In this document: positions 37,620 to 46,250 of the stretch, piece after piece
How the letters are laid out: every line of letters begins with the position of its first letter
Numbering within the stretch: the stretch's first letter is position 1
Assembly (NCBI GenBank): GCA_946221915.1
Contig: CAMIKG010000015.1
Span: 1-64,000, forward strand
From: an uncultured Erwinia sp.
Lineage (GTDB): Bacteria > Pseudomonadota > Gammaproteobacteria > Enterobacterales > Enterobacteriaceae
Direction of reading: 5' to 3'
DNA: 64,000 nucleotides
Position numbers and translations under genes: made by a program
Notes under the pieces: generated by a model
What the model was told of the DNA's origin: nothing
Databases searched by the model: none
The model's input: only the letters and a program-made list of their open reading frames with translations

Positions 37620-37924
37620 CACTGGTTTTGATTCTGAACGCTATCGTGTGCCTGCTTATTACCCTTCGTCTGTTCTTTTATCGCCGAACCCATGGTACTG
37701 CTTATCGGCCACTTTACAGCTGGCTGGCCTGGCTGCTGATGTGCTGCACCGCCTCGGTCAGCGTGCTGATCTGCTTTGGCCTGTACAGCTATGCGTTTAT
37801 TGCGGAGGCGGCGATCAATGTAGTGTTGCTGTTTTGCCTGAGCGCCACGCGCGGCAATCTTTCCAGTCTGATTAAACCTCTGCGCCATAAGGATGTGGCT
37901 CGTGATACGTACACTCACCTATGA
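37616..37924 (+). CDS. Phage holin-family protein (second, possible antiholin)
   Basis: 102 residues with three hydrophobic segments: LVLILNAIVCLLITLRLFFY, a middle one (SWLAWLLMCCTASVSVLICF) and AFIAEAAINVVLLFCLSA. It resembles the phage_holin_3_7 type. It overlaps the upstream holin by 4 bp and the endolysin by 32. Placed like P2 lysA, so it may time lysis. Confidence 0.75.
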   Translation: MTLVLILNAIVCLLITLRLFFYRRTHGTAYRPLYSWLAWLLMCCTASVSVLICFGLYSYAFIAEAAINVVLLFCLSATRGNLSSLIKPLRHKDVARDTYTHL

Positions 37925-38492
37925 TCAACAATTATCAGCGGCACTCTATTTAGGAGTGCCACTGGCAGCATTGCAGGCCGTGCAGCAGGTTGAAGCCCGC
38001 GCCAGTGGCTTTCTCGCCGATGGTCGCCCCGTCATTCTGTATGAACGCCATGTTATGTATCGTCAGCTTAAAATTCACGGTCTGGATGCTGAACGACTAC
38101 AACAGCAACATCCCAGTCTGGTAAACCGCAGTGCCGGAGGCTGGCAGGGGGCCAGCGCCGAGCATTATCGCCTGAGCATGGCAAAACAGATTCACGTCAG
38201 TTCCGCCATCGAAAGTACCAGCTGGGGTCTGTTTCAAATTATGGGCTTTCACTGGAAAGAACTGCAGTACTCCAGTGCTACAGATTTTGAATGTCAGATG
38301 GCAGAAAACGAACAACTGCAACTGGATGCATTTATGCGCTTTATCGAAGCTAACCCAAAAATCCATGATGCGATGAAAAGGCAGGACTGGCCTGAATTTG
38401 CCCGCCGTTACAACGGACCACAGTACAAACGTAATCAGTATGATGTGAAGCTGGCAAAAGCGTTTGAAAAATTCAGCAGTGCTGCAACGTGA
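37893..38492 (+). CDS. Endolysin, N-acetylmuramidase family (DUF3380)
   Basis: 199 residues. Glu in the early VEARASGFL segment (VQQVEARASGFLADGRPVIL) and YERHVMYRQL are the family signature; ESTSWGLFQIMGFHW is the second active-site stretch, and FARRYNGPQYKRNQYD is near the end. No signal peptide, so it depends on the holin. It differs from the P2 K lysozyme in family but has the same place. Confidence 0.9.
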   Translation: MWLVIRTLTYDQQLSAALYLGVPLAALQAVQQVEARASGFLADGRPVILYERHVMYRQLKIHGLDAERLQQQHPSLVNRSAGGWQGASAEHYRLSMAKQIHVSSAIESTSWGLFQIMGFHWKELQYSSATDFECQMAENEQLQLDAFMRFIEANPKIHDAMKRQDWPEFARRYNGPQYKRNQYDVKLAKAFEKFSSAAT

Positions 38493-38920
38493 TGATATGG
38501 CTCAAAGCAGCACCGTTGCTGGTGCTCAGCATGGCGCTGTTATGGACTCAGTGGCAGCGGATGAAACAGCAGGAAAAATTGTTCGAGGCTGACGCGCAGG
38601 TTACTCGGCTTTCTGAGTCACTGATGATTAAAGAGCAGGAATTGAACGCATTGCAGCAACAGGCAAAGCAAAACCAGCAAGCCTGGCTGACGCTTCAGCA
38701 ACAAATCTCTTCGGCGCATCGCCAGCTACGGCAGCGTACCGCGCAAATGGAGCAACTGAAACGTGAAAATGAACAGCTGCGGGACTGGGCTGATACTGCT
38801 CTGCCCGCTGATATTATCCTCCTGCACCAGCGCCCCACAGTTACCGGGAGTGAGGCTTACCGCCAGTTGTCCAAAGCTGACGCCCTGCCAGCTGCCGGAA
38901 ATCCAGCCACAGACCAATGA
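38489..38920 (+). CDS. i-Spanin, Rz-like (P2 LysB)
   Basis: 143 residues. N-terminal membrane anchor (LKAAPLLVLSMALLWTQW) and a long Gln/Glu-rich coiled coil (residues 30-100), as in inner-membrane spanins that help disrupt the outer membrane at lysis. It overlaps the endolysin by 4 bp and contains the start of the Rz1-like gene in another frame. Confidence 0.9.
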   Translation: MMIWLKAAPLLVLSMALLWTQWQRMKQQEKLFEADAQVTRLSESLMIKEQELNALQQQAKQNQQAWLTLQQQISSAHRQLRQRTAQMEQLKRENEQLRDWADTALPADIILLHQRPTVTGSEAYRQLSKADALPAAGNPATDQ

Positions 38921-39080
38921 AGATTTAAGCCATGCTCTGCTGCTTACAGAAAATGCGTGGCACACCTGTGCCGCGCAGGTGGATATGACTATTGCCTGCC
39001 AGGAGCGTAAAGATGCTCAAAGCCAGATTGATCCGCGAACTGCTGACCAAAACCATCCCCCATTTGCGACAGAACCCTGA
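38763..39080 (+). CDS. o-Spanin lipoprotein, Rz1-like (P2 LysC)
   Basis: 105 residues from GTG 38763, or 103 from ATG 38769 (MNSCGTGLILLC). Signal peptide with lipobox ILSSC; the mature part is Pro- and Cys-containing (PQLPGVRLTASCPKLTPCQL). Overlapping the Rz-like gene in a different frame is the usual nested Rz/Rz1 arrangement. It also overlaps the start of R. Confidence 0.82.
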   Translation: MKMNSCGTGLILLCPLILSSCTSAPQLPGVRLTASCPKLTPCQLPEIQPQTNEDLSHALLLTENAWHTCAAQVDMTIACQERKDAQSQIDPRTADQNHPPFATEP

Positions 39081-39432
39081 TGCATTGCGCGTGTTTATTA
39101 ATAAAGGCCGCATCGTCGCTACCGCCGGGCTAAGCGCCAGTTTCGAATATCATTACACGCTGGAGCTGTTGATCGTCGATTATGCTGCCGATCCCGATAT
39201 GCTGATGGTGCCGCTGGTTAGCTGGATGACAGTCCACCAGCAGGAAGCGTTTGGCAATCCAGAACTGCGTGAACAGGCGTTTCAGTTCGAGGCCGAAATC
39301 ATTGATCACCAAAGCTATGATATCAGCATCAAGTTACTGTTAACTGAACGAGTGGTTGTGCGGCAGGGTGAACACGGGCTGGAAGCTCAGCACTGCAATG
39401 ACCAGCCACCGGAATGGATTATCAGACCGTGA
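39013..39432 (+). CDS. R: Tail completion protein R (P2 gpR)
   Basis: 139 residues from ATG 39013 (MLKARLIRELLTKTIPHL), with CAGGAG upstream; the open frame reaches up to 38992. Middle FEYHYTLELLIVDYAADPDML is family-typical. In P2 gpR finishes the tail end that joins the head. It overlaps S by about 19 bp. Confidence 0.9.
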   Translation: MLKARLIRELLTKTIPHLRQNPDALRVFINKGRIVATAGLSASFEYHYTLELLIVDYAADPDMLMVPLVSWMTVHQQEAFGNPELREQAFQFEAEIIDHQSYDISIKLLLTERVVVRQGEHGLEAQHCNDQPPEWIIRP

Positions 39433-39884
39433 TAAGCGACGACTTACAGTACCTCCATCGCTGGGCCGATGGGTTGCTGAAAAAACTCTCGCCAGGCCAG
39501 CGAAGCCAGTTAGCACGTGAAATAGCACGCAACCTGCAGAAATCTCAGGGCAGCCGCATTGCTGCGCAGAAGAATCCAGATGGCTCCGCGTTTGCTGCAC
39601 GTAAGCATCAGCTGCGCGGTAAAAAGGGGCAGATACGCCGCCAGATGTTTCGCAGGCTTCGGACAGCACGATATTTGAAGGCCAAAGGCGATATACAAAG
39701 TGCGACTCTTTCCTTTGTCAGCAGCGTACAACGCATCGCTTCAGTTCACCAATTTGGACTTCGGGATCATGTAAATCAGTATGGGCTGGAGGTGAACTAT
39801 CCCCAGCGGGAATTGCTGGGGTTTTCAGCCCAGGATATACAGAAAGTAGAAGAACTAGTGATTAATTACCTTCATTGCAGCTGA
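39414..39884 (+). CDS. S: Tail completion/virion morphogenesis protein S (P2 gpS)
   Basis: 156 residues from ATG 39414; a GTG at 39429 is an alternative. Features LLKKLSPGQRSQLAREIARNL, SAFAARKHQLRGKKGQIRRQMF and YPQRELLGFSAQDIQKVEELV near the end, matching the phage virion morphogenesis family. Basic and small, acts with gpR. Confidence 0.9.
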   Translation: MDYQTVISDDLQYLHRWADGLLKKLSPGQRSQLAREIARNLQKSQGSRIAAQKNPDGSAFAARKHQLRGKKGQIRRQMFRRLRTARYLKAKGDIQSATLSFVSSVQRIASVHQFGLRDHVNQYGLEVNYPQRELLGFSAQDIQKVEELVINYLHCS

Positions 39885-39890
39885 ATTAAT

Positions 39891-40757
39891 TTATAAAATT
39901 AAAGGCCAATTTAATATACTAAGTCCTAAAAAGTCACGAATACCTTTCGCTACAGGAGTAATCACGGGGCATTTCTTAAGATCGCGACCGTAGAAAAACT
40001 CTTTAGCAGCATATTTAGAATAAAAATTCAACTCAGCTACAGATTCATAACCTACTTCACCATTAGGGAAGTTAGCTAAAAAAACCTTATTTGGTGAAAC
40101 TGGTTGCATCGCGTAATTTATGTCACTATTAATATACCCATCAGCGACAAGAAACTCACCATGAACAGCAGTCACCAATCCCCACCGGAAGCTATTGAAC
40201 TCTTTGATCATATGTTGCATTATTGAAATTTGAATCCTAGCCCCCTCAAAAATATGAAATGGTATATTAGCATTCGAATCACAATATAAATAACCGTTTA
40301 CCTCTAAGGCTTCCATTTGTTCTTTGTTCAATGGGGAGGGTGAAACCCCGTTCAAAGCAACATCTTTCCTTTCTTTAAATTTGGCCAAAAATCTATACAA
40401 ACATAGAAGATAATATCTTGAAATAGCTTGACTTTGACTTCTCGGATCGTAACAACTTAAATTATCTATTACATCAAAATATTTTCTTTCTATATTCCTC
40501 TCCATAAGATCGTGTTCAGCCGTTTCACTCCAGGCACGTTTAACACAAAATTTAAAATCACCAGCTGATATTCTTGACAGAGTTCGAGATTTAACATGGT
40601 AATAATCAACCTTTTCATCTCGATAGAATTTTTTAATGCTATGAGCACTGTGAATATGTTGATTGATGGTAATTCTATTTGGATTACCATCAATCGTCCT
40701 TACGAATTGTGGTTGCATAAAAACCCTTAAATTATTTTCATTAGAAATACTCGTCAA
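39891..40757 (-). CDS. AT-rich hypothetical cargo protein between S and V
   Basis: 288 residues, far more AT-rich than its neighbours, on the strand opposite to the tail genes. N-terminal part QHIHSAHSIKKFYRDEKVDYYH and a mid ESAELNFY-like end segment (GYESVAELNFYSKYAAKEFF) weakly recall DUF4238 proteins, which open with H-x-P-x-FYL and end with a similar element, but I cannot assign it firmly. No membrane segment or signal peptide. Short clearance from the S stop (7 bp). The S-V boundary also carries an extra ORF in P2. Defence or superinfection role possible, not shown. Confidence 0.7.
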   Translation of the reverse strand: MTSISNENNLRVFMQPQFVRTIDGNPNRITINQHIHSAHSIKKFYRDEKVDYYHVKSRTLSRISAGDFKFCVKRAWSETAEHDLMERNIERKYFDVIDNLSCYDPRSQSQAISRYYLLCLYRFLAKFKERKDVALNGVSPSPLNKEQMEALEVNGYLYCDSNANIPFHIFEGARIQISIMQHMIKEFNSFRWGLVTAVHGEFLVADGYINSDINYAMQPVSPNKVFLANFPNGEVGYESVAELNFYSKYAAKEFFYGRDLKKCPVITPVAKGIRDFLGLSILNWPLIL

Positions 40758-40917
40758 ACATAAACGTTATTGTGAAAACACAAAACAAAACTAACATGTT
40801 AATGTTACTATAAATCCCCCAATCTATCACACTCACTCTTTCCATTAAATTATATGTGGAACACGCACAAATCAATTAATTTCATTTACCCCGCCCCTAA
40901 TGAGTAACATCCCCTTA

Positions 40918-40940
40918 CTTGTAGCCTACCTCCTTACAAG
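40918..40940 (+). promoter_or_regulatory. Ogr-like late activator site before V
   Basis: CTTGT-N13-ACAAG, perfect, centred about 56 bp before the V start. It corresponds in place to the P2 V promoter. Confidence 0.72.
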
Positions 40941-40984
40941 CCGCTTCCCTTCTCTTTTAGTCCTTAAATCTCAATGATCACAGC

Positions 40985-41584
40985 ATGAACGATGCAAATC
41001 ACCCTGCAAATCTCGCCGAGTTGCACCGGCGCATAGAGAACCTGATCCGTACTGGCACCGTTAACGAGGTGAACAGGGATCGGGTGCGTATTCATACCGG
41101 TGAGCTGGTCACAAACTGGATTCCCTGGCTGACGATGCGTGCCGGGGATGCCCGCACATGGTGGCGGCCATCCCTGGGAGAACAGGTGGTATTGCTGTGC
41201 CTGAGCGGCGAACTTACTACCGCTGTTGCCCTGCCCGCGATTTATTCCGATAAATATCCAGCGCCGGTGCTTGATGAGCAGGTTCAGCACAGCGTCTACC
41301 CCGATGGCGCAGTGGTGGAATACGATCCACATTCCGGCTTGCTGAAAGCAACAGGAGTGAAATCCGCCCTGATTGAGGCCAGCACCAGCGTCACATTAAA
41401 AACGCCCAAAGTTATCTGCACGCAGCATCTGGAAACTGACACATTAGATGTAAAAAGTGGCGGCAGCTTCAGCGGCAACGTTTCACACACCGGAGGCAGC
41501 TTTACGTCTAACAGCGTCATCCTTCACGACCACGTTCATACGGGAGTTGAGCGCGGTGGCAGCAACACCGGAGGACCACAGTAA
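40985..41584 (+). CDS. V: Baseplate spike protein (P2 gpV)
   Basis: 199 residues. OB-fold N-terminal part (RVRIHTGELVTNWIPWLTMRAG), WRPSLGEQVVLLCLSGE, a repetitive beta-helix (LKTPKVICTQHLETDTLDVK; SGGSFSGNVSHTGGSF) and the iron-binding tip HDHVHTGV with the H-x-H pair. It punctures the outer membrane as a trimer. Confidence 0.96.
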   Translation: MNDANHPANLAELHRRIENLIRTGTVNEVNRDRVRIHTGELVTNWIPWLTMRAGDARTWWRPSLGEQVVLLCLSGELTTAVALPAIYSDKYPAPVLDEQVQHSVYPDGAVVEYDPHSGLLKATGVKSALIEASTSVTLKTPKVICTQHLETDTLDVKSGGSFSGNVSHTGGSFTSNSVILHDHVHTGVERGGSNTGGPQ

Positions 41585-41934
41585 TGTATCTCGGGATGAA
41601 CGCTATTAACGGCAGATCGCTCAGTGATGCGGCACATATCCAGCAATCGGTAAAAGATATCCTGACCACTCCAACAGGTACGCGTGTAATGCGTCGTGAC
41701 TACGGTTCAGTTATCCATAATCTGATCGATCAGCCCAACGATGGAGCCGCTCGCCTGCGCGTAATGGCGGCAGTCGTTATGACATTAACGCGCTGGGAGC
41801 CGCGCATAGAATTAACCGGTGTCGATTTTTCTGCTGAAGGCCACGTCCTTACTGTCACCATGCAGGCTGAGCGTAAGGATATCCCCGGCCAGCCCTGGAC
41901 ATTCTCCGTAGCATTAAGCGGGGAATCAACGTGA
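41584..41934 (+). CDS. W: Baseplate wedge protein (P2 gpW)
   Basis: 116 residues of the gp25-like family: IQQSVKDILTTPTGTRVMRRDYGS with the family signature TPxGxRxMRPxYG, and WEPRIELTGVDF. It overlaps V by one base and J by four. Part of the baseplate that triggers sheath contraction. Confidence 0.96.
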   Translation: MYLGMNAINGRSLSDAAHIQQSVKDILTTPTGTRVMRRDYGSVIHNLIDQPNDGAARLRVMAAVVMTLTRWEPRIELTGVDFSAEGHVLTVTMQAERKDIPGQPWTFSVALSGEST

Positions 41935-42842
41935 GCGCACTGACTGATTTAAGCCAGCTACCTGCACCACAGGTCGTTGAACAGCTCAACTTTGAAACGC
42001 TGTTTACTCTGCGCAAGCAACACTTCATCGGTCTGTATCCGCCAGAGCAGCAAACAGAAGTGGCACGTACCTTAAATTTCGAATCAGAACCCGTCGTTAA
42101 ATTACTGCAGGAAAACGCATATCTGGAAATGGCGCTGCGCCAGCGCATCAATGAAGCAGCCGTCGCAAATATGCTGGCTCATGCCTCTGGCAGCGATCTG
42201 GACAACCTGGCGGCTAATTTTAAAGTCTATCGCCTGACGATTTCACCGGGTGACAACACCGTTGTGCCGCCGATAGAGCCGCTTTATGAATCTGATACTG
42301 AACTGCGGATGCGCTCGCAGCAGGCATTTGAAGGGCTATCGGTAGCAGGACCGTCCGCAGCCTATGAATACCATGCCCGCAGCGCTGACGGACGAATAGC
42401 TGATGTCTCAGCTATTAGCCCACATCCCTGCTATGTCACCATCTCTGTACTTTCCCGTGAAGGTAACGGACAAGCCAGCGCAGAGTTGCTGGCGATTGTG
42501 GATGCCGCATTGAATGATATTGAAGTGCGTCCTGTTGCTGACCGCCTGACGATTCAGTCAGCTGAAATCGTTCCCTACCAGATCAATGCTCTGCTTTATT
42601 GCTATCCAGGTCCGGAGCAGGAACCGATCCGCCAGGCGGCAGAACAACAGCTCAAGAGCTATGTCAGTGAACAACATCGCATCGGGCGTGATATTCGCCG
42701 CAGCGCGATCTATGCCGCACTGCATGTCGCGGGAGTTCAGCGCGTAGAGCTAAACGCCCCTGCCGCTGACGTCATTATCAGTAAAACGCAGGCCAGCTAC
42801 TGTTTTGCGTGGCAAATCGCCATCGGGGGAAGCGATGAATAA
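41931..42842 (+). CDS. J: Baseplate protein J (P2 gpJ)
   Basis: 303 residues. N-terminal LSQLPAPQVVEQLNFETLF, then LRQRINEAAVANMLAHASG and LDNLAANFKV, and the C-terminal IGRDIRRSAIYAALHVAGVQ are conserved baseplate-J features. Overlaps I by 8 bp. Ring component at the tail tip. Confidence 0.96.
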   Translation: MSALTDLSQLPAPQVVEQLNFETLFTLRKQHFIGLYPPEQQTEVARTLNFESEPVVKLLQENAYLEMALRQRINEAAVANMLAHASGSDLDNLAANFKVYRLTISPGDNTVVPPIEPLYESDTELRMRSQQAFEGLSVAGPSAAYEYHARSADGRIADVSAISPHPCYVTISVLSREGNGQASAELLAIVDAALNDIEVRPVADRLTIQSAEIVPYQINALLYCYPGPEQEPIRQAAEQQLKSYVSEQHRIGRDIRRSAIYAALHVAGVQRVELNAPAADVIISKTQASYCFAWQIAIGGSDE

Positions 42843-43449
42843 GGCTTCTCTGCTCCATGATAACGCCAGTGAACTGGAACAGGCTGTGGCGATAACTGGC
42901 AATTTGATCGCGCGACCGCCCATCCTTTTACGTGACTTATGGCAACCCTCATGTTGCCCGGCAGCACTACTGCCGTGGCTGGCGTGGACGTTTTCGGTTG
43001 ATCGCTGGGATGAGAACTGGTCAGAAGAGGCGAAACGCCAGGTCATCAGCGTCTCTTTTTATGTCCACCAGCACAAAGGAACCATCGGGGCATTAAAGCG
43101 GGCGGTTGAACAAATCGGTTCCATTATTCGTATTACAGAATGGTGGCAACGGGAGCCGGAAGGTGTTCCCGGTACGTTTGCGCTGGAAATTGGCGTGCGC
43201 AACAGCGGCATCACCGAGGAGATGTATCACGAACTGGAGCGGCTGATTGATGATGTCAAACCGGTATCACGCCATTTAATCGGATTAGCCATTACGCTGG
43301 AAAGCCAGGGAATTATTTCTATCGCGGTAAATAACTATGATGGCGACACGCTGACTATTTATCCCTTTATTCCTGAGCAGGTCGAAAGCCGGGGTCACAA
43401 CTATTATGGCGCAGCGCTGCATCTGATCGATACCCTGAGGATCAGCTGA
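42835..43449 (+). CDS. I: Tail protein I (P2 gpI)
   Basis: 204 residues from ATG 42835; the upstream open frame to 42805 is not supported. Conserved: [18 protein letters not shown] and [20 protein letters not shown]. Baseplate component that in P2 bridges to the tail fibre. Overlaps H by one base. Confidence 0.95.
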   Translation: MNKASLLHDNASELEQAVAITGNLIARPPILLRDLWQPSCCPAALLPWLAWTFSVDRWDENWSEEAKRQVISVSFYVHQHKGTIGALKRAVEQIGSIIRITEWWQREPEGVPGTFALEIGVRNSGITEEMYHELERLIDDVKPVSRHLIGLAITLESQGIISIAVNNYDGDTLTIYPFIPEQVESRGHNYYGAALHLIDTLRIS

Positions 43450-44567
43450 TGGCCGTCACTTACTTCACATTGCTCACCGAGGCTGGAGAAATCGCGCTGG
43501 CCAATGCCATTGCCGGGGGGACTCAGTTACGTCTGACGCAGATAGCGGTTGGCGATGGTAATGGCGAGCTACTGGTGCCCGACCCACAGCAAACCCAGCT
43601 GATAAACGAACGCCGTCGAGCGCCGCTGAATACCCTGTTCACAGACGCTGATAACACGAATCAAATTATCGCCGAGCAGATTTTACCCGAGGATGTTGGC
43701 GGGTGGTGGATTAGAGAGATAGGCCTGTACGACGAGCTAGACAGGTTAATCGCAGTAGGCAATTGCCCGCCGACATACAAGCCATTGCTCAGCGAAGGCA
43801 GCGGACGCACTCAGGTCATCCGTATGGTGCTGATCGTATCCAGCACTGAGAATGTTGAGCTGATGATTGACCCTTCTATGGTATTGGCCACAAGAGAATA
43901 TGTGGATTCGTCAGTTACCTGTCCGCCAGGCACTCCGCTGCCATGGCCATCAGAAAATATCCCCGCTGGTTATGCCCTGATGAATGGTCAGCTATTTAAC
44001 ACTGCCGTCTATCCGAGGTTAACCCTGGCGTATCCGGACGGCATCATCCCTGATATGCGCGGCTGGACAATTAAAGGTAAGCCCGCTGCCGGTCGTATCG
44101 TCTTGTCTCAGGAACCTGACGGTGTTCTGTCCCACACTCATACCGCTCTTGTCAGTAGTGCTGATTTAGGCACCGTCGCCGTGTCATCAACTGATTTGGG
44201 AACAAAGGCAACCACCGTTTTTGATTACGGTACAAAGTCGACTTACGAAGCGGGGAACCATAACCATGACAGTGGCTGGGGGGAAGATACGAGAACGTGG
44301 GGTGGACCATTTGGCCTTAGCTCCCGGAGCAATACAGGAGGCTCAGGCGATACCGACTGGGATAACGAAGGCTATCTTACCAGCACTGCAGGAAATCATT
44401 CGCACGTAATCAACATCGGCGCACATGAGCACAGCATTGAGTTAGGGTGGCACGACCACATTGTAAATCTGGGTGTTCACAATCACATCATCACCATTAA
44501 CGAAACAGGTAATAGCGAAAACACCATCAGGAATATTGCCTTTAACTATATCGTGAGGCTGGCATGA
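43449..44567 (+). CDS. H: Tail fibre protein (P2 gpH-like), short
   Basis: 372 residues, against about 670 in P2. The N-terminal 160 residues ([34 protein letters not shown]) are the conserved baseplate attachment domain. Then a collar domain ([38 protein letters not shown]) and a His/Gly/Asn-rich end ([20 protein letters not shown]) like that of H-x-H metal-bound fibre tips. The long shaft of P2 gpH is absent, so host range should differ. Overlaps G by 4 bp. Confidence 0.93.
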   Translation: MAVTYFTLLTEAGEIALANAIAGGTQLRLTQIAVGDGNGELLVPDPQQTQLINERRRAPLNTLFTDADNTNQIIAEQILPEDVGGWWIREIGLYDELDRLIAVGNCPPTYKPLLSEGSGRTQVIRMVLIVSSTENVELMIDPSMVLATREYVDSSVTCPPGTPLPWPSENIPAGYALMNGQLFNTAVYPRLTLAYPDGIIPDMRGWTIKGKPAAGRIVLSQEPDGVLSHTHTALVSSADLGTVAVSSTDLGTKATTVFDYGTKSTYEAGNHNHDSGWGEDTRTWGGPFGLSSRSNTGGSGDTDWDNEGYLTSTAGNHSHVINIGAHEHSIELGWHDHIVNLGVHNHIITINETGNSENTIRNIAFNYIVRLA

Positions 44568-45271
44568 GTAACTTTGAATTCTCTGACGAACCCCGGACTT
44601 TACGCGTGTTCCATTACACCGCCGATACACAGGAATATATTGGAGCCGGGGAGGTGTATATTGCACCAAATACCGGCCTGCCCGCGTACTGCGTTCTGAC
44701 TGAACCACCGGAAACACCTCAGGGCTATGCGCAAATCTGGGATGGGCAACAATGGCATATTATTGAAGACCATCGGGGGAAAACGCTCTACAGCACCACA
44801 TTGCGTTATGAAATAAAGATTACCGAACCCGGTCCCCTGCCCGATGATGTCACGCCACTCGCGCCCGGAAGCATCTTTGACCGCTGGAATGGCGACAGCT
44901 GGCAACGCGATACCGATGAAGTGCGTGCGGCAAAAATCGCAGAGATCAAAAATTACCGTGACGCCATAACAGCTGATTATATCATTATCGACGGCCACCA
45001 TTTTCACAGCGATGCAGGCAGTCGCATCCAGCAGATGACGCTGACAAAAATGGCTCAGTCGCAGCAAATTCCTCCCGGCCTGATGTGGCAAACCAAAAAC
45101 CATGGTCTGCTGGAACTCACCAGTGAAATCGCTGCTCAGTTTGAGTCGGTGACGATAGCGCATGATATGCGGCTTTTTGCCACGGCTCAGCAGCACATTA
45201 CTGCAGTTGAGGCACTGGGATCGATTGAGGCGATAGAGAGTTATGACTATTCACAGGGATGGCAGCCATGA
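44564..45271 (+). CDS. G: Tail fibre assembly protein G (P2 gpG-like)
   Basis: 235 residues. N-terminal fibre-like part ([20 protein letters not shown]) and a C-terminal DUF4376-type domain ([49 protein letters not shown]). It helps fold the fibre. It overlaps the next small ORF through ATGA. Confidence 0.9.
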   Translation: MSNFEFSDEPRTLRVFHYTADTQEYIGAGEVYIAPNTGLPAYCVLTEPPETPQGYAQIWDGQQWHIIEDHRGKTLYSTTLRYEIKITEPGPLPDDVTPLAPGSIFDRWNGDSWQRDTDEVRAAKIAEIKNYRDAITADYIIIDGHHFHSDAGSRIQQMTLTKMAQSQQIPPGLMWQTKNHGLLELTSEIAAQFESVTIAHDMRLFATAQQHITAVEALGSIEAIESYDYSQGWQP

Positions 45272-45372
45272 GTCAGATTTTTGCAGCATCTTACAGGGAG
45301 CGGGCGGTCGGATTGTCGAGCGCTGACCGATCTTCGTCTGCACTGATTGTTAGCTTACGCGTTCTGCCATGA
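45268..45372 (+). CDS. Small ORF coupling G to the methylase
   Basis: 34 residues ([20 protein letters not shown], then RSSSALIVSLRVLP). Its ATG overlaps the G stop (ATGA), and its TGA overlaps the methylase start (ATGATG), so both ends are in the stop-start form of coupled translation. This arrangement is the main support. No family known to me; it could also be a translational linker. Confidence 0.45.
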   Translation: MSQIFAASYRERAVGLSSADRSSSALIVSLRVLP

Positions 45373-46139
45373 TGACCGCACTACCTATTATTCCGTGGAT
45401 CGGTGGCAAACGACGCCTGGCTAAACATATCCTGCCTCTTTTCCCGGCGCATCAGTGTTATGTCGAGCCCTTTTGTGGCGCTGCCGCTCTGTTTTTTATG
45501 AAGCCCCCCGTCAAAGCAGAGGTGCTGAATGACATTAATGGTGACGTCATTAACCTGTATCGCGTCGTGCAGCATCATCTGGAAGAATTTGTGCGTCAGT
45601 TCCGATGGGCGCTATCAAGTCGGGAAATGTTCGGCTGGCTGAAAGCCACACCAGAAATAATACTGACGGATATTCAACGCGCCGCGCGATTTTATTATCT
45701 GCAAAAACTGACATTCGGAGCAAAAGTACAGGGTCGCACCTTTGGCACGGCAACCACCTCCCCACCCCGGTTAAATCTGTTACGCCTGGAAGAAGATCTG
45801 TCTGCTGCCCATCTGCGTCTGGCCAGTGCGTTAATTGAACGGCTCGACTGGCAGGAATGCGTCCGCCGTTATGATCGTCCTCATACGCTGTTTTATCTCG
45901 ATCCTCCTTACTGGCAGACGACCGGTTACGGCATCGATTTTGGTCTGGAGCAATATCAGATCATGGCCGGACTGGCGCGTACCATTCAGGGCCAGATGAT
46001 TATTTCAGTCAATGATATCCCCGAAATGCGCGAGATATTTGCCGGGCTGACCATCTCCACTATCGATATTCTCTATACCGTTGGCAGCGTTGAAAGCAGA
46101 AAGTCTGTGTCCAGGGAGCTGATTATCCGTAACTCCTGA
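45369..46139 (+). CDS. DNA adenine methylase (Dam/D12 family)
   Basis: 256 residues. SAM site LPIIPWIGGKRRLAKHILPL and CYVEPFCGAAALFF, catalytic motif LFYLDPPYW (DPPY), and target-type FGLEQYQIMAGLAR. D12-family enzymes methylate N6 of adenine, often at GATC; the exact target here is not determined by sequence. It lies between G and FI, where P2 carries Z/fun exclusion genes. It could protect phage DNA from restriction or alter host regulation. Confidence 0.93.
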   Translation: MMTALPIIPWIGGKRRLAKHILPLFPAHQCYVEPFCGAAALFFMKPPVKAEVLNDINGDVINLYRVVQHHLEEFVRQFRWALSSREMFGWLKATPEIILTDIQRAARFYYLQKLTFGAKVQGRTFGTATTSPPRLNLLRLEEDLSAAHLRLASALIERLDWQECVRRYDRPHTLFYLDPPYWQTTGYGIDFGLEQYQIMAGLARTIQGQMIISVNDIPEMREIFAGLTISTIDILYTVGSVESRKSVSRELIIRNS

Positions 46140-46146
46140 CGCCTCT

Positions 46147-46185
46147 CGCTATTGCTTGTACGGTTCACCAGTACAAGCAATAGCG
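46147..46185 (+). promoter_or_regulatory. Ogr-like late activator site before FI
   Basis: CGCTATTGCTTGT-N13-ACAAGCAATAGCG, a perfect 13-bp inverted repeat that contains the CTTGT-N13-ACAAG core. It begins 8 bp past the methylase stop and lies about 85 bp upstream of FI. It could double as a hairpin, but there is no T tract directly after. Confidence 0.7.
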
Positions 46186-46250
46186 ATCTCCCATCTTTTT
46201 GCCCTGTGCCACCATGGTGATTTACCGATCCGATTGCTGGAGGCCATGCT

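Noticed and set aside
46147..46185. 13-bp inverted repeat as a simple terminator of the methylase gene
   Set aside because: No T tract follows, the loop is 13 bases, and the CTTGT-N13-ACAAG core recurs at the other late promoters, so an activator site is the better reading.
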